This document shows, one piece after another, positions 44,897 to 53,032 of a stretch of DNA of 64,000 nt. The stretch comes from Belnapia arida. GTDB taxonomy: Bacteria > Pseudomonadota > Alphaproteobacteria > Acetobacterales > Acetobacteraceae. The DNA is taken from positions 434,001-498,000 of the forward strand of contig NZ_JAETWB010000001.1 of NCBI RefSeq assembly GCF_016773205.1. The letters are read 5' to 3'. The translations under genes were made by a program, and so were the position numbers. Below the pieces are notes generated by a model. It saw nothing but the letters and a program-made list of their open reading frames with translations. It had not been told where the DNA came from and did not search any database. Within the stretch, counting starts at the first letter, position 1, and every line of letters starts with the position of its first letter.

Positions 44897-45619
44897 ATGG
44901 CGGGACCTATTGCGATTCTGGGCGCCACCGGCGGCATCGGCGGCGCGCTCGCCCGCCGCCTCGCCGCGCGCGGTGCCCCGCTCTTCCTCATCGGCCGCGA
45001 CGCCGCTCGTCTCGCCGCCTTGGCCGCGGAACTGGGCGCTCCCTCCGCTCCCTGCGACGTCACCGACCCGGCGGCGTTGAAGGCCGCCCTTGTCGCAGCC
45101 GGCACGCCGCTCGCCGGCCTCGCCTTCTGCGTCGGCTCCATCGTGATGAAGCCGCTCGCCCGGACGACCCCGACCGACTTCGCCGAGACCTTCGCCCTCA
45201 ACGCGACAGCCGCCGCGATTGCCGTCCAGGCCGCCGCTCCGGCGCTGACGGCCGGGCAGGGCAGCGTGGTCCTCTTTTCCTCCGTTGCTGCCCGCGCCGG
45301 CTTTCCCGGCCATGCCGTGATCGGCGCGGCCAAGGCCGCGGTCGAGGGATTATCGCTTGCCCTCGCCGCGGAACTGGCGCCATCCGTACGGGTGAATTGC
45401 ATCGCTCCCAGCCTCACCCGCACCGGCATCGCCACACCCATGACGAAGAACCCGCAGATGGCCGAGGCCATCGCCAAGCTCCACCCCATCCCCCGCCTCG
45501 GCGAGGCCGAGGATGCGGCGGCGCTGGCAGACTTCCTCCTCTCCGACGCTTCGGGCTGGATCACCGGCCAGGTGATCGGCGTCGATGGCGGCCGCTCCAG
45601 CCTGCGCGGCCGCGGCTGA
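44897..45619 (+). CDS. SDR-fold protein lacking the catalytic tyrosine
   Basis: This gene encodes 240 residues. The Rossmann motif PIAILGATGGIGGALARRLA and the end WITGQVIGVDGGRSSLRGRG place it in the SDR superfamily. The active site is unusual: Ser128/129 (LFSSV) and Lys146 are present but the Tyr-x3-Lys position reads I-G-A-A-K, so Ile142 stands where the catalytic tyrosine should be, and the usual NNAG is replaced by CVGS. It may bind a nucleotide without the normal hydride-transfer chemistry. Its stop shares a base with the next start (TGATG), making it the first of a coupled trio with DUF6134 and photolyase. AGGAGAGGG precedes the ATG. Confidence 0.8.
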   Translation: MAGPIAILGATGGIGGALARRLAARGAPLFLIGRDAARLAALAAELGAPSAPCDVTDPAALKAALVAAGTPLAGLAFCVGSIVMKPLARTTPTDFAETFALNATAAAIAVQAAAPALTAGQGSVVLFSSVAARAGFPGHAVIGAAKAAVEGLSLALAAELAPSVRVNCIAPSLTRTGIATPMTKNPQMAEAIAKLHPIPRLGEAEDAAALADFLLSDASGWITGQVIGVDGGRSSLRGRG

Positions 45620-46218
45620 TGCGCCGCCGCCACCTGCCGCTGCTGGCGCTGCCGCTGCTCGCCAGCCCGGCCGGCGCCATCCCCACCGTCACCCGCTTCC
45701 GCATCATGCGGGAGGGCAGCGCCATCGGCAGCCATACGGTGACGCTGAGCGAGGCCGGCGGCGAACTGACCGCCCGCACCGAGGTCATCGTGCAGGTGAA
45801 GCTCGTGGGCATCACCGTCTTCCGTCTGACTCACAATTTCACCGAGGTCTGGGCCGGCGACCGTCTCCGCTCCGTCGCCTCGCACCATGACCGGAACGGC
45901 ACGGTGAAGGACATGACGGCGCGGGCCGAGGGCGGCGCCATCCTCGTCCAGGGACCCGAGGGCCCGCTCCGCCTTTCCGCCGAGGCGGCGCCGTTGAGCT
46001 GGTGGGATCCGCGCCGGTTCGACCGCCCGCTGTTCGACAGCGAGACCGGAAAGCCTCTCCGTCTGCAATGGACGCGCACCCCCGGCCCCGGCACCGGCGC
46101 CACCTGGCGCGTATCCGGCGACGAGGAGGGGGAGGGGCAGTACGCCGCCGGCGGCACCTGGCTTGCCTGGCGCACCAAGGGCGACGACGGCAGCCTCGTC
46201 ACCTATGAAAGGGCCTGA
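45619..46218 (+). CDS. Exported DUF6134-like protein
   Basis: This gene encodes 199 residues. A signal peptide (MRRRHLPLLALPLLASPAGA) precedes a beta-rich domain: FRIMREGSAIGSHTVTLSEA, VKLVGITVFRLTHNFTEVW, and LRSVASHHDRNGTVKDMTAR. The order 'G..IG.H', 'VK..GI.V(Y/F)', 'H...E.W' and 'T...G' agrees with what is remembered of DUF6134, whose function is not known. Probably periplasmic. It is coupled by one-base overlaps to the SDR-like gene upstream and to the photolyase downstream, an unexpected place for an exported protein. The domain call is from memory and needs a profile search. Confidence 0.65.
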   Translation: MRRRHLPLLALPLLASPAGAIPTVTRFRIMREGSAIGSHTVTLSEAGGELTARTEVIVQVKLVGITVFRLTHNFTEVWAGDRLRSVASHHDRNGTVKDMTARAEGGAILVQGPEGPLRLSAEAAPLSWWDPRRFDRPLFDSETGKPLRLQWTRTPGPGTGATWRVSGDEEGEGQYAAGGTWLAWRTKGDDGSLVTYERA

Positions 46219-47756
46219 TGGGCGTCCTCCGCCTCGTCCTCGGCGACCAGCTCTCTCCTAACATCGCCGCCCTCGACGGCCTCGACCCCGCCCACGACGT
46301 GGTGCTCATGGCCGAGGTCATGCGGGAATGCACTTATGTCCCGCACCATAAGCAGAAGCTGGTGCTGGTGCTCTCCGCCATGCGGCATTTCGCGGCGGAG
46401 CTCCGCGCCCGAGGCATCGCCGTCGATTACATCCGCCTGGACGACCCCGATAACAGCGGGACCCTGACCGACGAGCTGACGCGCGCCATCGCCCGCCACC
46501 GACCGGAGGGCATCATCTGCACCTTCCCCGGAGAGTGGCGGGTGCTGGAGGCGATGCGCGGCTGGGAGGAGGGCCTTGGCCTCCCCATAGAGATCCGCGA
46601 GGACAGCCGCTTCCTCTGCCCGCTCCCCCGCTTCCGCCGCTGGGCGCAGGGCCGGCGCCAGCTGCGGATGGAATTCTTCTACCGCGAGATGCGCCACGAG
46701 ACCGGCCTGCTGATGGATCCCGACGGACCCGTTGGCGGACAATGGAACTACGACGCCGAGAACCGCCGCCCCTTCACCTCCGGCCTAGCCGCGCCGCCGC
46801 CCCGTCGTCCGGCGCCGGACGCCATCACCCAGGATGTGATGGCCCTCGTCGAATCCCGCTTCGCGGCCAATTTCGGCACGCTGGACGCCTTCGCCTGGCC
46901 GGTGACTGCGGCCGAGGCGGAGGCGGCGCTCGCCGACTTCATCACCCACCGCCTCGCCCGCTTCGGCGATCACCAGGACGCCATGGCGGCGGGCCAGCCC
47001 ATCCTCTTCCATGCCCTGGTCTCAACCAGCCTCAATCTCGGCCTGCTCTCCCCCCGCGCCTGCTGCGAGGCCGCCGAAGCCGCCTATCGCGCCGGCCGCG
47101 CCCCACTGAACGCCGTCGAGGGCTTCATCCGGCAGATCCTAGGCTGGCGCGAGTATGTCCGCGGCCTCTACTGGCTGAAAATGCCCGACTACGCCCGCCT
47201 CAACGCGCTGGAGGCAACCCGCCCGCTGCCCTGGTCCTGGTGGGGCGGCGAGACGCGGATGAACTGCATCAGGCAGGTCGTCCGGCAGACCCGCGACCTC
47301 GCCTATGCCCACCACATCCAGCGGCTGATGGTCACCGGCAACTTCGCTCTGCTCGCCGGCCTCGACCCGGCGGAGGTGAACGAGTGGTACATGGCCGTCT
47401 ACGCCGATGCCTATGAATGGGTGGAACTGCCGAACACCCATGGCATGGCGTTGCACGCCGATGGCGGCGTCATCGCCAGCAAGCCCTATGCGGCGAGCGG
47501 CGCATACATCAACCGCATGTCCGACTACTGCCGCCTCTGCGCCTATGACGTGAAGGCCGCGACCGGCCCCGACGCCTGCCCGATGAACGCCCTCTACTGG
47601 GACTTCATCGCACGGCATGAACACCGCTTCGCCGGCAACCCGCGCATGGCCATGCCGCTGCAGACCCTCCGCAAGATGCCCTCCGAGAAGCGCGCCGCCC
47701 TTCAGGCGCAGGCCGCTGGCTTCCTGGCCGGCCCAGAGATGCGCCCCGAGGCTTGA
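46218..47756 (+). CDS. phrB: FeS-type bacterial cryptochrome/(6-4) photolyase
   Basis: This gene encodes 512 residues. The N-terminus LRLVLGDQLSPNIAALDGLD and the long helical C-terminal half are those of the FeS-BCP (photolyase-related) family. Four cysteines for a 4Fe-4S cluster are found at residues 350 (RMNCIRQ), 438 and 441 (DYCRLCAYD) and 454 (PDACPMN). These numbers match, from memory, those of Agrobacterium PhrB, a (6-4) photolyase using FAD and a lumazine antenna. It should repair UV (6-4) photoproducts or act as a light sensor. It shares one base with the DUF6134 stop (TGATG). GFIRQILGWREYVRGLYWLK is also typical of this family. Confidence 0.9.
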   Translation: MGVLRLVLGDQLSPNIAALDGLDPAHDVVLMAEVMRECTYVPHHKQKLVLVLSAMRHFAAELRARGIAVDYIRLDDPDNSGTLTDELTRAIARHRPEGIICTFPGEWRVLEAMRGWEEGLGLPIEIREDSRFLCPLPRFRRWAQGRRQLRMEFFYREMRHETGLLMDPDGPVGGQWNYDAENRRPFTSGLAAPPPRRPAPDAITQDVMALVESRFAANFGTLDAFAWPVTAAEAEAALADFITHRLARFGDHQDAMAAGQPILFHALVSTSLNLGLLSPRACCEAAEAAYRAGRAPLNAVEGFIRQILGWREYVRGLYWLKMPDYARLNALEATRPLPWSWWGGETRMNCIRQVVRQTRDLAYAHHIQRLMVTGNFALLAGLDPAEVNEWYMAVYADAYEWVELPNTHGMALHADGGVIASKPYAASGAYINRMSDYCRLCAYDVKAATGPDACPMNALYWDFIARHEHRFAGNPRMAMPLQTLRKMPSEKRAALQAQAAGFLAGPEMRPEA

Positions 47757-47805
47757 CCCGCCTTCGCCGCGGCGCATCATCGCCGCCCATAGCACCGGGG
47801 GGACC

Positions 47806-48561
47806 ATGGCCGACGAGATCGAATGGATGCGCCTCACCGCGGAGGAACTCCGTGCCCGCGCCGCCGAGGATGCGCTGGTCATCATCCCCGTCGCCTCGCT
47901 CGAGCAGCACGGCCCGCACATGGCGACCGGCGTCGACATCATCCTCGGCACCGCCGTCGCCGAAGGGGCGGCGCGCCGGCTGGGTGGCCCGGTCGTCGTT
48001 ACCCCCTGCGTCTGGACCGGCCTCGCCGAGCACCACATGGACTTCGGCGGCACCGTCACGCTGGACTATGCGAGCTTCGCCGGCGTCCTCCGCGGCATTG
48101 TCCGCTCCGCCGCCCGCCATGGCTTCAGGCGGATGATGCTGCTGAACGGCCATGGCGGCAACGCCGAGGCCGTGGCCGTCGCCGCCGGCGAGTTCTCGAT
48201 CGAGTTCGGCATCCGCGTCGCCGCTGCCACCTACTGGCATGCGGTGCCGGAGGTGATCGCCCCCATCCTGGAGCGACAGGCCGGCCTCATGCATGCCTGC
48301 GAGGCGGAGACGAGCCTGATGCTCCACCTCCGCCCCGAGAGCGTTCGTACCGGGCGCCTGGCGGAGGCGCATGGCCCGCATTCCACCCGCGTCGAGGGCC
48401 AGCCCACCGGCCTCGCGCTTCGCCGCTCCTTCAAGGCGATCTCGCCCTCCGGCGTCATTGGCGATGCGCGCGTGGCGACAGCCGAGAAGGGGGAGCGCCT
48501 GCTCGATGCCATCGCCACCCGCATGGCCGAGCTGCTCGGCAACCCGAAGCTATGGGCCTGA
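47806..48561 (+). CDS. Creatininase-family amidohydrolase
   Basis: This gene encodes 251 residues. The creatininase fold is marked by VIIPVASLEQHGPHMATGVD (Glu/His metal site), the TGLAEHHMDFGGTVTLDYAS segment, the MMLLNGHGGNAEAVAVAAGE motif and the later glutamate in ACEAETSLMLHLRPE. Members open cyclic amides such as creatinine or deformylate intermediates; the precise substrate is unknown. GGGGGGA lies upstream of ATG 47806. The next gene starts inside its 3' end (ten-base overlap). Along with hydantoinase and the cytosine-deaminase-type enzyme it adds a third cyclic-amide-type hydrolase to the window. Confidence 0.88.
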   Translation: MADEIEWMRLTAEELRARAAEDALVIIPVASLEQHGPHMATGVDIILGTAVAEGAARRLGGPVVVTPCVWTGLAEHHMDFGGTVTLDYASFAGVLRGIVRSAARHGFRRMMLLNGHGGNAEAVAVAAGEFSIEFGIRVAAATYWHAVPEVIAPILERQAGLMHACEAETSLMLHLRPESVRTGRLAEAHGPHSTRVEGQPTGLALRRSFKAISPSGVIGDARVATAEKGERLLDAIATRMAELLGNPKLWA

Positions 48562-49031
48562 CGCCGGTGCCCGGCCACTCCCTGGTCAACGGCCACGCCG
48601 CCTGGGCCGCGCTCGCCGCGCCGCCTCCCGGCATCACCTTCGCCCGCGAGGAGGGCCGCCTCGACCCGATGGAATACACCGCAGTGGTCCGCGCCTCCGG
48701 CCTGGTCCGCCCGGTGGACGACGCGGCTCGCATGGCGGCGATGGTTGCCGGCTCCAACCTCATTGTCACCGCCCGAGACGAGGCGGGTAGGTTGATCGGC
48801 GCCGCGCGCAGCTTCACCGACTTCGCCTATGGCTGCTACCTCTCCGACCTCTGCGTGGAACCGGCCGGGCAGGGGAGGGGCATCGGCCGCGGCCTCATCG
48901 CCGAGACCAAGCGCATCATCGGCCCCGGCTGCATGCTGCTGCTGCTTTCTGCGCCCGACCCAATGAGCTGGTACCCGAAGCTCGGCATGGAGCGCGTTGC
49001 CAACGGCTTCATCATCCGCCGCGATGGCTAG
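48552..49031 (+). CDS. GNAT-family N-acetyltransferase
   Basis: This gene encodes 159 residues. The acetyl-CoA-binding segment is YLSDLCVEPAGQGRGIGRGL, with FTDFAYGC before it and the closing strand MSWYPKLGMERVANGFIIR. The N-terminal part ITFAREEGRLDPMEYTAVVR belongs to this GNAT subfamily, which supports the start at 48552 overlapping the creatininase stop by ten bases, although an ATG at 48669 is possible. It should acetylate a small amine; target unknown. Likely co-transcribed with the creatininase gene. Confidence 0.82.
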   Translation: MGLTPVPGHSLVNGHAAWAALAAPPPGITFAREEGRLDPMEYTAVVRASGLVRPVDDAARMAAMVAGSNLIVTARDEAGRLIGAARSFTDFAYGCYLSDLCVEPAGQGRGIGRGLIAETKRIIGPGCMLLLLSAPDPMSWYPKLGMERVANGFIIRRDG

Positions 49032-49420
49032 GTGTGCAGTCTCGGAAGGCGCTGGTGTGGTCTCCGTGAGCTGTAAGCGCCGGCGTGAACGCCCTGGAGC
49101 TCGGCTCGGGCGAAGGTCCCGACCGCGAAGTCCAGGAACACACGCAGGCGTGGAGAGAGTTTTCGGTTGTACGGATGGAGTGCGTAAAGCGGTGTGAGGA
49201 CAGGCGGGTAGTCGGGGAGGAGCTCCATCGGCGTGCCTGAGGCGAGCTCCGCCGCGAAGCGATAGCGTGGCGCCTGGGCCGCCGTCGACCGTGAACTCCA
49301 GCGGCAGCAGGTTTCCGGCCAGCGACGACTGCCCCACATGCGTGACGCGAAGCGCGGCCTGCTGGTGTGGATCGGCAGCATGGCGGGCGAAGGATCGATG
49401 GGCCAGTTGCCTGCCCACAA
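49028..49420 (-). pseudogene. LysR-family regulator remnant (C-terminal part, frameshifted)
   Basis: The frame at 49270-49100 reads RFAAELASGTPMELLPDYPP, PLYALHPYNRKLSPRLRVFL, then DFAV, the characteristic C-terminus of LysR effector domains. Slightly upstream a different minus frame gives LRVTHVGQSSLAGNLLPLEF, which fits the preceding LysR segment, so there is a frameshift near 49270-49280. No helix-turn-helix N-terminus is found because the intact HxlR gene lies there. The remnant is therefore truncated at its 5' end and shifted. Confidence 0.55.
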
Positions 49421-49463
49421 GCCAGCGTGGACCTGGCTCATCGGAACGTGCCGCCTCGATGAG

Positions 49464-49844
49464 TCAGGAGCCCATCTCGGACGGCGCACTTTCCGCCCAA
49501 GCGAGCAGGGCATCAAGCGCCGGGCAGAGCGACTGCCCCCAATCGGTCAGATGGTACTCCACCTTGGGGGGCACCTGGTGGTGGACGATGCGTGCGACGA
49601 CGCCGTCCGCCTCGAGCTGGCGCAACTGCTGGATCAGCATCTTCTGCGAGACGCCGGGAATGGCCCGCTCGAGATCGGAGAAGCGGCGGATCCGTCCACC
49701 GAAGAGCTGAAACAGGATCACCAACTTCCAGCGTCCTTCCAGCACCCTGATGACGTTCTGCACGCCCTGCGCGGCCGATTCCGGCGTGTAGGGCACACGC
49801 TTACTGCGGGGTAAGTCGCTTACCTTTTCGTCCGTTCTTGTCAT
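49464..49844 (-). CDS. HxlR-family winged-helix transcriptional regulator
   Basis: This gene encodes 126 residues. HxlR/MarR-like winged helix: VIRVLEGRWKLVILFQLFGG, RRFSDLERAIPGVSQKMLIQ, QLRQLEADGVVAR and the wing VPPKVEYHLTDWGQSLCPAL. Members sense reactive electrophiles, often through a cysteine, and control divergent detoxification genes; the only cysteine is near the C-terminus (SLCPAL). It diverges from the SnoaL-like/SDR pair with 55 bases between starts. ATG 49844 has no good ribosome site; repeated GTAAG half-sites at 49800-49824 fall inside the 5' part of this frame, so the true start might be the GTG at 49796. Confidence 0.8.
   Translation of the reverse strand: MTRTDEKVSDLPRSKRVPYTPESAAQGVQNVIRVLEGRWKLVILFQLFGGRIRRFSDLERAIPGVSQKMLIQQLRQLEADGVVARIVHHQVPPKVEYHLTDWGQSLCPALDALLAWAESAPSEMGS
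49800..49824. promoter_or_regulatory. Candidate HxlR operator with three GTAAG half-sites
   Basis: CTTAC (49800-49804), GTAAG (49811-49815) and CTTACC (49819-49824) form an everted pair (spacing six) and a perfect inverted pair GGTAAG-TCG-CTTACC (49810-49824). They lie between the HxlR gene body and the divergent SnoaL-like gene, where an autoregulatory operator is expected, but overlap the first codons of the annotated HxlR frame. Binding is inferred only. Confidence 0.35.
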
Positions 49845-49899
49845 TCGGGCAGCCTAGAAACAGCTTCATCCCAGCGCAAGAAAGCCTCGGAGACATGCC

Positions 49900-50226
49900 A
49901 TGAACAGCGATCTGCCGACACCGATCACAGCCTATGTTGCGGCGAATGCCAGGCTCGATGCCAACGGCATGCTGGCGCCATTCGCCCGGGATGCGGTTGT
50001 CCGCGACGATGGCGGCCGCCATGTGGGCCTTGATGAGATCAGGACCTGGATCCAGTCAGCAACGGTCGCAAGCCGAGCCGTCTTTACCCCTGAGACCTGG
50101 CACGTACGAGATGGCTGCATCGTCGTGGCTGGCCTGACCGCCGGCGACTTCCCCGGCAGCCCGACCCGTTTCACCTTCAGCTTCATGCTGCGGGATGGCG
50201 CGATTGCCGGGCTGGAGATCGCCTGA
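49900..50226 (+). CDS. SnoaL-like/NTF2-fold protein
   Basis: This gene encodes 108 residues. The short alpha+beta cone fold is suggested by [40 protein letters not shown], and the closing strands [18 protein letters not shown]. Such proteins are isomerases, cyclases or small ligand-binding proteins; a stand-alone role is unknown. It is coupled to the SDR gene by a shared base (TGATG at 50224-50228) and divergent from the HxlR regulator, so it is probably under HxlR control. CGGAGACATGCC precedes the ATG. Confidence 0.75.
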   Translation: MNSDLPTPITAYVAANARLDANGMLAPFARDAVVRDDGGRHVGLDEIRTWIQSATVASRAVFTPETWHVRDGCIVVAGLTAGDFPGSPTRFTFSFMLRDGAIAGLEIA

Positions 50227-51014
50227 TGCCGCCGCACAGCAATCCTGCCGAATTCGAGGGGCGCCGCGTCCTCGTCACCGGGGGCAGCAAGGGTGCCGGT
50301 CGAGCGACCGTGCAACGCTTCCTGGATGCGGGAGCCCGGGTGATGAGCGCGGCGCGCCACAGGCCCGCGGAGACCATGGGCGCCGACTTCGTGGCGGCCG
50401 ACCTCATGGAGCCGGGCGGAGCGCGTGCTCTTGCCGAGGCGGTTACGGAACGCCTCGGTGGCGTGGATGTGCTGGTGCATGTCCTCGGCGGCTCCACTGC
50501 GCCGGGCGGGGGCTTTGCCGCCCTGACGGAGGAACACTGGCGCGCTGCATTCGACCTGAACCTGATGCCGGCGGTGCGGCTCGATCGGTTGCTCCTGCCG
50601 CAGATGATCGCGCGCGGTTCAGGAGCGGTGATCCATGTCGCGTCCATTCAGCGTCGCCTGCCGCTGCACGAGTCCACGACGGCCTATGCCGCGGCGAAGG
50701 CCGCGTTGACGACCTATAGCAAGGCACTTTCGAAGGAAGTCGGGCCAAAGGGCGTGCGGGTGAACGTCGTCTCGCCGGGCTGGATCTACACGGAAGCGGC
50801 GGATGCGCTGGTGCAGCGGATCGCGGCCAGCAGCGGTGGCACCCCGGAAACCGCGCGCCAGGGCATTCTGGATGCACTCGGCGGAATCCCGCTCGGTCGC
50901 CCCGCCAAGCCGGAGGATGTGGCGGAGCTGATTGCCTTCCTCGCCTCCGATCGGGCGTCGGCGATCCACGGCGCGGAATACGTCATAGACGGCGGAACCA
51001 TCCCGACGGTGTAG
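50226..51014 (+). CDS. SDR-family oxidoreductase
   Basis: This gene encodes 262 residues. The cofactor motif is [20 protein letters not shown], and the catalytic residues are intact in [20 protein letters not shown] followed by AK (Ser, Tyr-x3-Lys). [20 protein letters not shown] and the end [12 protein letters not shown] are typical. Probably an NADPH-dependent reductase of an aldehyde or quinone-like compound, controlled with the SnoaL-like gene by HxlR. One-base start/stop overlap with the upstream gene. Confidence 0.86.
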   Translation: MPPHSNPAEFEGRRVLVTGGSKGAGRATVQRFLDAGARVMSAARHRPAETMGADFVAADLMEPGGARALAEAVTERLGGVDVLVHVLGGSTAPGGGFAALTEEHWRAAFDLNLMPAVRLDRLLLPQMIARGSGAVIHVASIQRRLPLHESTTAYAAAKAALTTYSKALSKEVGPKGVRVNVVSPGWIYTEAADALVQRIAASSGGTPETARQGILDALGGIPLGRPAKPEDVAELIAFLASDRASAIHGAEYVIDGGTIPTV

Positions 51015-51244
51015 CCGTGCCAGCAGCTGAACCAGGAATTTCACCTGGCGCTCCGCGGCAACGCGGGCCGCCGGGATGTCGCATCCAAACAGAAGCCCTG
51101 AGACGGCCGGCCCGGCCGCCCTGGTCCGTGCTTTGATATTGACTACGCTTGAAACAGTAAGCCGTCATTCAATTGACGGGGCGGATGAAAGCCAGGCACT
51201 CCATGGCAGGTAAACTTAACCGCTGCACGCGCCGGAATACCGAG

Positions 51245-52159
51245 ATGGAACATGGCATGGCCATACCGTATGAAGTTGAGCCGTTTCGCCTTTCTTGTAC
51301 ATCACACGGCAAGCTGTCCGTCTGGGATGGCGGGGGTTCCGGCACTCCACTACTGCTGATCCACGGAAATTCATCAAGTCACCAAGTCTTCGCGCGGCAG
51401 CTCCGAAGCGACCTCGCTGCGAGATGCCGCCTGATCACCTTCGACCTCCCGGGCCATGGCCAGTCCGAGGACGCGCACGATCCCGCCCGCACCTACTCCC
51501 TGCCGGGACTTGCCGACTGCACGGTGGAGTTGCTGGAGCGTCTCGAGGTCAGCAGCGCCGTCGTGCTGGGTTGGTCGCTCGGCGGCCATGTCGCCATCGA
51601 GATGCTGTCCCGGTTCAAGGGCATGAAAGGCCTGATCCTCACAGGCACGCCTCCGATCCGGCGCGGCGGCTTCGTGGAAGGCTTCGTCTCCTCGCCGGCT
51701 GATGGCCTGGCGGGGCGCCGCCACCTCTCCGAGGCGGAGGTGGACACCTTCGCCCAGGCTATGTTCGGCACGCCGGTCGAGCCTTTCCTCCAGGGCGCGA
51801 TCGGTCGCTCGGACGGCCGCTGCCGACAGGGACTCTTCGAGGCTTCGCGGGCGGGGCTCGGCGTCGATCAGCGTCTCGCGGTCGAAGGCAGCGCTCTGCC
51901 GATCGCCGTCATCAATGGCGCGACCGATCCTCTGATCAGGCTCGACTACCTCGAGGGCGTTGCCTACCGCAACCTGTGGGAAGGGCGCTGTCATCGCCTG
52001 GACGGGGCAGGCCATGCCCCGTTCTGGCATGCCGCCGACACCTTCAACGCCCTGGTGGGACGTTTCCTCGGTGAGCTGGAGCGCGGGACTGCAGGACTCG
52101 AAAGGCCGGCCGTCAAAGGTGATCAGAAGACCGTCTCGACCCGGGCGTCCAGGATGTAG
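51245..52159 (+). CDS. Alpha/beta hydrolase
   Basis: The protein is about 304 residues. The fold is shown by TPLLLIHGNSSSHQVFARQL (oxyanion region), RLITFDLPGHGQSEDAHDPA, the nucleophile elbow VVLGWSLGGHVAIEML (Ser in GWSLG), the acid in VINGATDPLIRLDYL and the histidine in LDGAGHAPFWHAADTFNAL. Ester, lactone or halo-compound hydrolases share this pattern. The start is uncertain: ATG 51245 or 51257, neither with a strong ribosome site; an earlier ATG at 51173 adds an arginine-rich extension. The 3' end overlaps the convergent regulator gene by 37 bases. Confidence 0.78.
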   Translation: MEHGMAIPYEVEPFRLSCTSHGKLSVWDGGGSGTPLLLIHGNSSSHQVFARQLRSDLAARCRLITFDLPGHGQSEDAHDPARTYSLPGLADCTVELLERLEVSSAVVLGWSLGGHVAIEMLSRFKGMKGLILTGTPPIRRGGFVEGFVSSPADGLAGRRHLSEAEVDTFAQAMFGTPVEPFLQGAIGRSDGRCRQGLFEASRAGLGVDQRLAVEGSALPIAVINGATDPLIRLDYLEGVAYRNLWEGRCHRLDGAGHAPFWHAADTFNALVGRFLGELERGTAGLERPAVKGDQKTVSTRASRM

Positions 52160-52938
52160 CCCGCTCCGCGGCCGGTCCTGATGAGCTTCGGCGCGGAAGG
52201 ATCGGCCTCGATCTTGCGCCGCAGCCGCATCACCTGCGCGTCGATTGTGCGGTCGTGGATGTCCTCATGCGCCCGGGTCGCGCGCATGAGCTGCGCGCGG
52301 GCGAGCGGCCGGCGGGGCGCTTCGAGCAGCGCCAGCAGCAGCGCATACTCGGTCTTCGTGACATCCACCATCCGGCCTGCCGGGTTCTTCAGCGTCCTGC
52401 TGCGCTGATCCAGCACCCAGCCATCGAAGCGGTAGCCACCTTGGAAGCCGGGCGCGATGGCGCGGCGCCCCGCCTCCTGCCTGCGCAAGGTCGCACGCAC
52501 GCGCGCAAGCAGCTCGCGAAGGTTCAACGGCGCGCAGAGCACGTCGTCGGCGCCGAGTTCGAGGGAGACGATCCTGTCGAAGACGGTGCAGTGCTGTCCC
52601 GCGACCAGGATGACCGGCACCTCGGACTGCGTCCGGATCCTCCGCAGCATCTCGGCTCCGTCGTCATGCAGGGCGCGGACATCCACCACCACCAGGCTGA
52701 ACAGACCCCGCTTGAGATGACGCGCCGCGTCCGCGTGGGTGACGCCGATGGACGGGCACTGACGGCTGGCCAGGTAGCTTACGGACATGCCGCGGGTTCC
52801 GGGATCATCGTCCACCACAAGCACGCGTCCCGGAACGGCGCCGTCGGCGCAAAACGGCTCCGGCCCGCAGCGCTCGGGAATTGCAGGATGGCGCACGGAA
52901 CCTCCGTTCTGAGGAAAATGGGGCGCAATATCCATCAT
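52123..52938 (-). CDS. OmpR-type response regulator with a degenerate receiver domain
   Basis: This gene encodes 271 residues from ATG 52938 (ATG 52935 also possible). The N-terminal receiver has the acidic pair (RVLVVDDDPGTRG) and the phospho-acceptor aspartate Asp86 (LVVVDVRAL), but the conserved Thr/Ser reads Ala113 (VILVAGQHC) and the conserved Lys reads Ala136 (DDVLCAPLNLREL). The C-terminal winged helix is intact: VDVTKTEYALLLALLEAPRR, and DRTIDAQVMRLRRKIEADPS, then LIRTGRGAGYIL. It probably works without normal phosphorylation. It is a clear paralogue of the orthodox regulator at 60413-61186. No kinase gene is adjacent. Confidence 0.85.
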   Translation of the reverse strand: MMDIAPHFPQNGGSVRHPAIPERCGPEPFCADGAVPGRVLVVDDDPGTRGMSVSYLASRQCPSIGVTHADAARHLKRGLFSLVVVDVRALHDDGAEMLRRIRTQSEVPVILVAGQHCTVFDRIVSLELGADDVLCAPLNLRELLARVRATLRRQEAGRRAIAPGFQGGYRFDGWVLDQRSRTLKNPAGRMVDVTKTEYALLLALLEAPRRPLARAQLMRATRAHEDIHDRTIDAQVMRLRRKIEADPSAPKLIRTGRGAGYILDARVETVF

Positions 52939-52988
52939 CGCGATCCGCCCTACGCCGCGCGGCAAGGCTGCCGCTGGCCCGATGACGC

Positions 52989-53020
52989 CTTCGGGACCCC
53001 AACGCCAAGGGGCCCCGAAG
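52989..53020. terminator. Hairpin after the GMC oxidoreductase gene
   Basis: A 12-base stem with one mismatch, CTTCGGGACCCC and GGGGCCCCGAAG, closes an eight-base loop 13 bases beyond the stop of the minus-strand gene ending at 53033. It separates that gene from the regulator gene downstream. Confidence 0.5.
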
Positions 53021-53032
53021 CACCGGCGACGG

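Noticed and set aside
51015-51244. Possible gene fragment in the gap before the alpha/beta hydrolase
   Set aside because: A short minus-strand reading looks protein-like for about 25 residues but has no motif and no extension in either direction.
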